From Pegoplata infirma (taxonomy: Eukaryota > Arthropoda > Insecta > Diptera > Anthomyiidae): a stretch of DNA of 64,000 nucleotides. Each line of letters opens with the position of its first letter. Positions within the stretch are counted from its first letter, which is position 1. The notes beneath the pieces were generated by a model that saw only the letters and a list, made by a program, of their open reading frames with translations, ran no database searches and was not told the DNA's origin. The DNA is taken from positions 147,322,275 through 147,386,274 of the forward strand of contig OY992537.1 of assembly GCA_963921195.1 (NCBI GenBank), given 5' to 3'. Below, in pieces: positions 57,325 to 64,000 of the stretch. Made by a program: the position numbers and the translations under genes.

Positions 57325-57970
57325 TATATTACAAAACACAAAACTTAAATCTTAAACAAAAAAAAAAACATTTGGTTTAAGAAAAGAAAAGCTATAAGTT
57401 AATTAATTTACTATGCAGTATTACTTTAAGTAATGTCTAAGATCATACTGTTTTTTTTAATAGTAAAAATTTAAATTAATCAATAGAAAAAAAATTAAAT
57501 CCTTGGATTTACTTAAATTTATTTATACCATTTTACATTTTGGATAACGCTTAATTTTTTTCCTGTTTATATTAACTAATTGGATGTAAATTCAGAAAAA
57601 AAAAAATATAAAAAAAATTTCTGGACTTGATTTGACCCATTTTTTAACTAAATAGAGTTAATCCTAATCTTAATCCGGTCTGCAAAAAACAGGGCTATTA
57701 ACTATTATATGGTTTTTAACATTAAAAAATATTTTTTAAAAATTGATATTTAAAAGGTATATTAAAAAACAAGGTTGGCAATCGCGATACCCTCCTAGAA
57801 TAACGGTATTTGGCTCTTGTACCGCAACCAATAAAGATATGAACTTTTTTAAAAGCGTTTAAGAAAGTCGATGAAATTTATAGTACCCTTGATGAGTCAC
57901 TTTGTGTTTCTACCGGTTGATTTTCGTTATACTACTATAATTTAAAAAAAAAAATGTTAAAAAATTAAAA
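57325..57970. other. AT-rich spacer
   Basis: No recognisable gene or repeat. 57775-57920 is slightly less AT-rich (GGTATTTGGCTCTTGTACC) but has no open frame. Confidence 0.4.
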
Positions 57971-57978
57971 GTTATGAC

Positions 57979-58680
57979 CAGGGAAACCAAAAATATGCAC
58001 TATCATGTTTTTTCCTGTGCATTTTATTGATAAAAGGGTAATGTATTCATCCGTTTCAGAAGTTTTTAAGTAATCTGGCATCGATTTGTTTGAGCATATT
58101 TTTGCATATTTTAGCCTTAAGAGCATATTTTTGCATATTTTAGGTTTAAGAGCATATTTTAGCTTAAGAGCATATTTTTAGAGCATATTTCCAATTTTTA
58201 GAGCATTTTTCCACTTTTTAGAGCTTTTTTTGCATTTTTAGAGCATTCTTTTCAATTCAATTTTTCAATTTTTGGAGCATTCTTTTCCATTTTTTTTTTA
58301 TGACAACATTTATTTTCAAATTTTTTTATCCAACAAGGATGATTTTTTTTACGGAATTGCGACGGTTGATTCCCCTTTGGCCTGTTCTTGCTTCAAATCG
58401 GTATATAAAAGTAAGTTTTTTTAGATCTGGGTATATTCAACAACTTGGTAGTAAATATTAAGGCAAATATTTCTGTAGAACATATTTAACCCTCTAACTA
58501 CCGCACATAGCGATATTTGGAAGGTCTATTTTCTAACAAATTGTAAAAAACACCGCAAAAAAGGGAACATAATTTTTTTAAGAGCATATTTTTAGTGTTT
58601 TTAGAGCATATTTTTCGTTTTTAAGGGCATTTTTTAAGCGCATAAAACGTGTTTTTTAGAGCATATTTTTGGTTTCCCTG
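57979..58680. mobile_element. 702-bp hAT-like MITE with AGAGCATATTTT repeats
   Basis: The TIR is CAGGGAAACCAAAAATATGC against GCATATTTTTGGTTTCCCTG. The exact 8-bp TSD is GTTATGAC (57971-57978, 58681-58688). Both halves contain many direct AGAGCATATTTT words. Non-coding. Confidence 0.95.
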
Positions 58681-58691
58681 GTTATGACTAA

Positions 58692-58730
58692 CAAATCATT
58701 AGATTTTATTTATAAAATCTAATGATTTGC
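58692..58730. repeat. Perfect short hairpin
   Basis: ACAAATCATTAGATTTTAT pairs with ATAAAATCTAATGATTTG with almost no loop, directly after the TSD of the preceding hAT MITE. Confidence 0.85.
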
Positions 58731-59460
58731 TAGTCAAAAAAATATATATATTAATATATATTAAAAAATATATGTGGGGAACGTGTGGCAGACCACTTGA
58801 TTAAGCAATGCAATCCAATTTTTGAAATTTATCGAAATTTTCTACTGTAATAACATTTTTTTTATTCTTCAAGTTCAAATATAATTAGATGAAAAGTATT
58901 TTTCTTATTTTGACCAATATATTTCTTTTGGAGCACCATATAAAATAAATCAGAGACAAAAAATAAAAGGTGCAATTTTAAAAATAGAAAGAATTGTGAT
59001 CACATCTCGAATTAAAGCTTAAAAGTTACGTAATTTAGAGTAGAGTTTTAAGAGTTTTTTTTACAAAAAAATGGAAGGTTTTGGACTTTTTCAAAAAGTC
59101 GATTTTAATTTTTAAACCTAAAAAAAAAGTGATAATTACTTCGAATAATTTTTTCATATATTTTTTCTAAAACTACATTGAAATACCAACAAAACGTTGT
59201 TCAACTTTTTTTTAAGATATCTATATTTTTTAATGGTCGAAATTAATTAATATGTAATTTCAATTTTTTATTTTTTTTGGAGAAAATCGCCATTTTGGCG
59301 AAAATGGTGTCCAAGTTGCATTTAATAAGTACTAAAACATATCGAAAAAGAAAATACTACTAAATCGAAAGGGGTCAAATTTAAAAGTGAGTGATTTGGC
59401 CTGGAATGCCCCATATATATTTTTTCAAAAATAGATAAATAACAAATTTTTTAATGAAAA
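58731..59460. other. AT-rich spacer
   Basis: No gene or named repeat. It contains a small GCCATTTTGGCGAAAATGG palindrome at about 59290. Confidence 0.4.
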
Positions 59461-59467
59461 AAACATT

Positions 59468-59638
59468 AGCGGTTTTCACCCTTGATAGAAAACAAAAAAA
59501 GAATCGGAGAAATGAAGAAAACAAGAAAATGTTTGACAGAAATACATGTGTTTTGCTGTTGTATCTGTCAAACATTTTCTTGTTTTCTTCATTTCTCCGA
59601 TTTTTTTATGTTTTCTATCAAGGGTGAGAACCGCTATT
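59468..59638. repeat. Long hairpin MITE
   Basis: GCGGTTTTCACCCTTGATAG ... AAGAAAACAAGAAAATGTTT pairs with AAACATTTTCTTGTTTTCTT ... AAGGGTGAGAACCGC. The arms are about 75 bp around a 20-nt loop with few mismatches. ORFs on both strands are the two faces of the hairpin. Confidence 0.9.
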
Positions 59639-60084
59639 GTCTTTTGCGAATAAAAAATACAAATCCGTTGTTTATCTTGTATTGAATATTGATGCTTCTA
59701 TTGGAATGCATATAGAATTAGCAACAATAATAATAATGTAAAAATATGATAAACAAACGGATTAGCGAAGAAGAATAAAAACGAACATCAACGATCATTT
59801 GCATATGGGTACAGTGCGTGTCATTTGAATAGGGGCACAGTGCGGGTCATAAGTTTAGAGCCATCTCTAAACAGCATTCGTACTACCAAGCAGAGCGCTT
59901 TAAAAGCGTTTTTACGGTTGTAATTTTCTACCTGGGGAGGCTCACCGTGTCCAATAAAAAGAAAATCTAAAATCCATTAACTATATCCTGAAATATTTGC
60001 AAAAGAAGTCAAAATATTGAACCAAATTTGAATATTTTTTTCATACATTTGTTCGTACCAATTTTTTTGGTAAAATTAAAAAAA
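59639..60084. other. Unassigned sequence
   Basis: No reading frame or named repeat. Short direct words ACAGTGCGTGTCAT and ACAGTGCGGGTCAT occur at about 59812 and 59837. Confidence 0.4.
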
Positions 60085-60395
60085 AAGATTAAATCACATT
60101 TCCTAAAAATGTTTGCCTCCTAAAAACGAATCTGACACCAAAAAATTGTATCAAATCGCCTTCTCGAGATAAAGCCATTTTTAATTCTTGTGGACCAAGC
60201 TCAAACAAATAAAAATATGAATAACTTTAACATACACTTTTTCAATATTAAAAAAATTTTCGTTTTGAGGGCTTGTTCCACAAAAAATGAAAATGCCTAT
60301 ATCTCAAGAAGGCGATTCGATACAACTTTTCTAATGACAGACTCGTGTTTAGGAGGCCAAAATACTTTAAAAAATGTATCCAACATGTCTGTGCA
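60085..60395. repeat. Imperfect inverted repeat
   Basis: CCTAAAAATGTTTGCCTCCT ... AATCGCCTTCTCGAGATAAA pairs with ATATCTCAAGAAGGCGATT ... AGGAGGCCAAAATAC. The arms are about 100 bp. The 81-residue ORF at 60190 crosses the hairpin and has no family features. Confidence 0.75.
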
Positions 60396-60576
60396 AAAAC
60401 TGTGTAGAGTAGTGTTAATGTTTATATATTTTTAACGAAAATAGTAGTTAACTTAATTTTTTTTAAATACTTTTTTTGTGATTTCGTGTTATATGTATGT
60501 TTTTTAGTTCTGTTTTAATTTTTTTTGTTCGTTAATTTGCTTTTGGCCACCCCAGAATAATGGCCTAGATACACTT

Positions 60577-62128
60577 ATGCCAACACCACTCTGTGGTCCA
60601 GGGTACAGATGGTCGCGTGAGTGACTTCTGACTCACACTCACGAGTACTCACACAAACTTCACTCACACTCACGAAACTTTTTTTTATAAAAAAAAAAAT
60701 TAGCTTTTTTTGGAATGAAAGAAAATATAAAGAGAAAATAAAACACGCAATTTTTTTTCTACTAACTTACAACCACTTGAGTAAAATTGAGTTTCAGTCT
60801 CACTCAGAGCCCGTACAACAATGTCGGTAACGTTTTTTTCATACAAATTTGGCAAGAAAAAACGCTCGACCGAAAACCGCTTGAATAAAATCAATTTTAT
60901 TTTTGTGTCGGTTTCTCTCTCTCTTTTAATTTTTGATATTAAAATGTTGCCACAATTTTATAAATATTTCGATTATTTTCGATAAAGTAAACAAAAAAAT
61001 GTGATCTCTGAAAAAAAAATATTTAAAATTCTAAAAAAACACACAAAAAAACTAATCAATATGAAAAAATCACATTGATATAAAATAAAAATTAGAAATT
61101 AAATAAAAAAAGTGTCGAAGAAGTGAAAAATAGTGTAAATATCAACGTTTGACTGAATTTTCCGCTGCCGCCTTTGTTTTGCGCCTATACTCTTTCATGA
61201 CCGAAACCGTCAACCGCTTCGACATTGTTGTGCGGGGACTCTCAAGCGTGAATCACGCACAAATCTGCTCATGTGCCCATCTCAAGTACAGGGTATTGTG
61301 AGTTTGTCTTAATGTTTGTAACTATCCGAAATATTAGTCCTAAACAAAACTTCAAGTATAGCGATCGATCTAGAATCACTTTCTGGGTCGATTTAGCGAT
61401 GTCCGTCCAACAATCAATTGAATTGACTGAAATTAAATATTATGCTTCCTTTTTCCCAAGAAAGAAGCCTCTTGAAATTAAAAAAAAATAATCGGTCCAT
61501 ATTTTGACCTAGCCCCCATACAAACGCCCCCCAAATTTGGCTAACATTACTTTTATACCCGTAATTTAACAGGTATCCTTTCGAAATTTGGCATGTGAAT
61601 AAATAAATACCCAAAAAAAAAACATATTTTGTAATCACATATTTGGAATGTTTCCAAATTATAAAGAAATCTGACCATTTCTACTTGTTGTCCCCACACT
61701 AACAAAAGAGCTAACTTAATTTTGGGATACAATTTTCTTCAAAATAGTTCATAAATTTTACCACAATTTAGTAAAATTTAACTAAAAGTTTAGAAATTTT
61801 CTACCCATTAGTTTATCATATTTATCTTCTTAGATTTAAGAAAGTTTTTTTTTCATTACTTTAGTAAATTTTTTAAAAGTTGAAATTTTTTTTTTAAAAA
61901 ACATAAAATGGCGATATCTAAACTAAAAACTAAGATTTCAAACCGAAAAAGCATGTTGAGCGGTGTAATTAGACCATTCTTGGACTCAAATTAAGTTTGT
62001 GCACTAATTAAAGATGTCACAAAATATAGATCCAATCGGTTCATGTTTGGACTTCGGACACATTTTCCCGAAAACACTGGTGTAGGGTATAAGGTCGGTC
62101 TTGACCCACTATAATTTTCTTACTTGTT
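60577..62128 (+). mobile_element. mini-me non-LTR retroposon, copy 2, split and diverged
   Basis: The 5' tip (ACACCACTCTGTGGTCCAGG) is separated by a hAT MITE (60604-61285) from the body starting AGGGTATTGTGAGTTTGTC. The block GATTTAGCGATGTCCGTCC is present, but the (GTCY)n tract is reduced to two units. The 3' end GTAGGGTATAAGGTCGG ... CTTACTTGTTA is typical. No coding capacity. Confidence 0.75.
60604..61285. mobile_element. hAT-like MITE (CTCACG family), copy 2
   Basis: The tips TACAGATGGTCGCGTG and GTGCCCATCTCAA are inverted. The TSD is GTCCAGGG / GTACAGGG (7 of 8 identical). CTCACA/CTCACG words are concentrated near both ends. Confidence 0.75.
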
Positions 62129-62270
62129 ACCATAACTCCAATAAAATGGTAATTAAACCACTATTTAATTGGTCCCTAAAGTTCTCATCTATGCTGAATG
62201 TTATATCGACCACTTGTTCTGTAGGGTATCGTGATTAATATGCCTAGATTTAAACTGTTTTTAACTATAC
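62129..62270. other. Spacer
   Basis: Contains TAGGGTATCGTGATTAAT, probably another trace of a mini-me 3' end. Confidence 0.35.
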
Positions 62271-62420
62271 AATAGCGGCGCAGCCGAATTTTTTTTTCAG
62301 CCGCGCTGTTCTAAAAAAACGCGGCTCACAGCCGAAACGCCGCCGCCGCCGAAAATTTTTGCTCTTCAGCCGCCGCCGAAAATTTTGCGTCGGCTTGCTT
62401 CACTGGCTGGGACGGGTAGT
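62271..62420 (+). repeat. GC-rich GCCGCCG/AAAATTTT repeat
   Basis: Repeated CAGCCGCCGCCGAAAATTTT-like units at 62335-62390 and CAGCCG words from 62279. This is a local GC peak in an AT-rich window; the function is unknown. Confidence 0.8.
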
Positions 62421-62553
62421 AGTTCGCCAATGCCACAAAATTCATCGGATTGTACTCAAATTTGAAAAAAAAAAAAAAACTCTAAACAGAGCAGTAGTGG
62501 AAAACAAATTTTATTGTTGTAGCCTACAAATATACTACAGTAGTATATTTGTA

Positions 62554-63619
62554 CACTCAGAAAATTATTGCAGTTACTACATGCCGGTCGTTTGTGTAGT
62601 AAGTAGTAGCTGTTGTTTTTAACTACAATTTCGGTCGTTTTGTATGAAAAAATCTCAAACAATTTTTTTTTGTAGTAGTTTCAAAAAATAACTACAAAAA
62701 ATATACTACACTGTAGCAATAGTTGATTTATGTAGTTGTTTTTAGTTTTTTTCTAAAAACTCGTTTTTTTCTATAAATTTTTATTCCAAACGAATGTGTC
62801 GAACGAGTTGGTCGTGCGGGAGGAATTATTTTTATACCAAATAAAAAATATCTAAATAAATTTAATTACAATTTATTAAATTTAATTATAACAAAAAATA
62901 TGTTTTTGGAAAAATATTCTTAAGCGAAAGAAAATAAGTGGATAAATGAGATAACAAGTGTGTATAATATAGCGCTCACATAAGCGTGCGTAAAAACCTA
63001 ACAGAAAATACCATAATAAAACGTATGCAGTGTTTTGTTTTCTTATGAGCGTGCCATCTTTCTTTTCTTTGTATAAACAACAAAACAGGTACATACTTTT
63101 TGAAACATTGCAAATTAATTCTTTTTTTTTATAAATCAATTTGACCAAAGCATTTCGTTTTTTTTTTTATTCCAGACAAATTTTGATCAGTAGCGGTGAA
63201 AATTTGAAATAAACTATTAAAAAAACAAAGGTAAATACAATCAATTTATTTTGTTTAACATTTTATTAATATAATTTTTTTCTTCTATAATTCCAGATAA
63301 ATACAACAAAAATTTTAATTTCATGTCGAAATTCTATACAACCAACTGAAATGTATTGCTTTTTAAATAAATAAATATCAATCACTTAAACGTTTAAGAA
63401 ATTTTTTAAATAAAATTTCAGGCAAGTGTAGTAAAAACAACTGTATACCGTCTTTTGTAGTAGTTTTTACTACATTTTGTAGTTGAAAATCAATAGTTAA
63501 AAACAACAACATGTTCAGTTGTTTTTACCGTAATATGCAGTGGACGCCTTTTCAACAACAAAATGTAGTCAAAACAACTGTCTTTTGTAGTAGATTTTAC
63601 CGACATACTTTTTTGAGTG
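62554..63619. mobile_element. TA-flanked element with CACTCA tips and TGTAGTAG words
   Basis: Starts CACTCAGAAAATTATTGC and ends ACTTTTTTGAGTG, with TA at 62552-62553 and 63620-63621. Both subterminal regions repeat GTAGTA/TACTAC words (GTAGTAGTTTTTACTAC, CAACTGTCTTTTGTAGTAG). It shares only the terminal hexamer with the other CACTCA families. No transposase. Confidence 0.75.
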
Positions 63620-63621
63620 TA

Positions 63622-63905
63622 GGCTACAGTATTACTACAGTATTACTACCTTCACATTGTTAACAAATGTAGCAATATAAAAACGTGATCATATTAAAAA
63701 TTTCGTTAAGATGGTGTAAACTGAATACAACATCGAAAAAAGAATAATAATTTTAAATAAAATTCTTTTAATTTTGGTCAAGAAAATATAGAAAAATTTG
63801 GAATTTTGTCGAATTTTTCGATATTTTCGAATATGTACGCGATTTTAATATTATCGGTCTAGACGCTCAGAAGTTATGAGCAAAACCGTGACATTAACAT
63901 TGGGT
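63622..63905. other. AT-rich spacer
   Basis: No recognisable feature. Confidence 0.35.
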
Positions 63906-64000
63906 TAGAGATGGGCGCTGATCACGTGGTTTGCGTGAATCACGCGTGAGTGATTTTCATTTCAATCACGTGATTGTGAGTGAGTGTGAGCTGAAAAAAA
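63906..64000 (+). mobile_element. hAT-like MITE (CTCACG family), copy 3, cut by the window edge
   Basis: Starts TAGAGATGGGCGC as in copy 1 and continues with CACGTG and GTGAGTGA words to the end of the window. Confidence 0.7.

Noticed and set aside
60190..60435. 81-residue ORF
   Set aside because: Crosses an inverted repeat, low complexity, no family features.

Overview
The window is AT-rich eukaryotic DNA with no intact host gene, no rRNA operon and no CRISPR array. The best guess is a higher (cyclorrhaphan) fly. Two copies of the dipteran mini-me retroposon are present, one with its diagnostic (GTCY)n block, together with a decayed RNase H-bearing non-LTR retrotransposon and many small hAT-like and TA-flanked MITEs. 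The order Diptera is fairly safe; anything narrower is inference. A 200-N block (14867-15066) shows this is an assembly scaffold.

Layout. 1-3.75 kb: a foldback element with about 0.6-0.9 kb arms, filled with nested elements (mini-me, two TIR elements, a TTAA-flanked MITE). 4-14.8 kb: a dense MITE mosaic. It includes a TA-flanked CACTCA family (six copies in the window), a CACGCA family, and two 396-bp hAT MITEs whose insertions can be dated against uninterrupted paralogues in the same window. 15-22.2 kb: a truncated endonuclease fragment, then a broken RT/RNase H retrotransposon on the minus strand, split by a 2.5-kb long-TIR element that itself carries a minisatellite MITE and a tRNA-like sequence. 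22.2-24.3 kb: small MITEs and an unrecognised coding-like fragment.

24,281-46,782: the dominant feature, a 22.5-kb near-perfect inverted repeat. Its two arms of about 10.5-10.7 kb enclose a 1.3-kb loop. The coordinate sum of paired bases is exactly 71,063 from the outer tips to about position 34,325, so there is no net indel over 10 kb. The tips are flanked by an exact 9-bp direct duplication (TTGTTTCCC), so the whole structure behaves like one transposed foldback element. Each arm holds about 46 monomers of a 165-bp satellite with a 12-13-monomer higher-order period, then about 3 kb of other DNA including a coding-like two-exon fragment. The loop is a 35-bp minisatellite that is itself inverted. 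A 256-bp hAT-like insertion with an 8-bp TSD is present only in the left arm. I regard this as the candidate undescribed system: a giant satellite-bearing, possibly gene-capturing, Foldback/MULE-like element. A head-to-head assembly of two haplotypes is the main alternative.

46.8-64 kb: more MITEs, two foldback elements sharing one GC-rich core (48.1-49.4 and 52.3-53.9 kb), an odd P-Q-P'-Q' compound inverted repeat (50.2-51.0 kb), hAT elements with clear 8-bp TSDs, several perfect hairpins, and the second mini-me copy split by a hAT MITE. Nothing here forms a pathway; the window is best read as a layered record of nested transposition.
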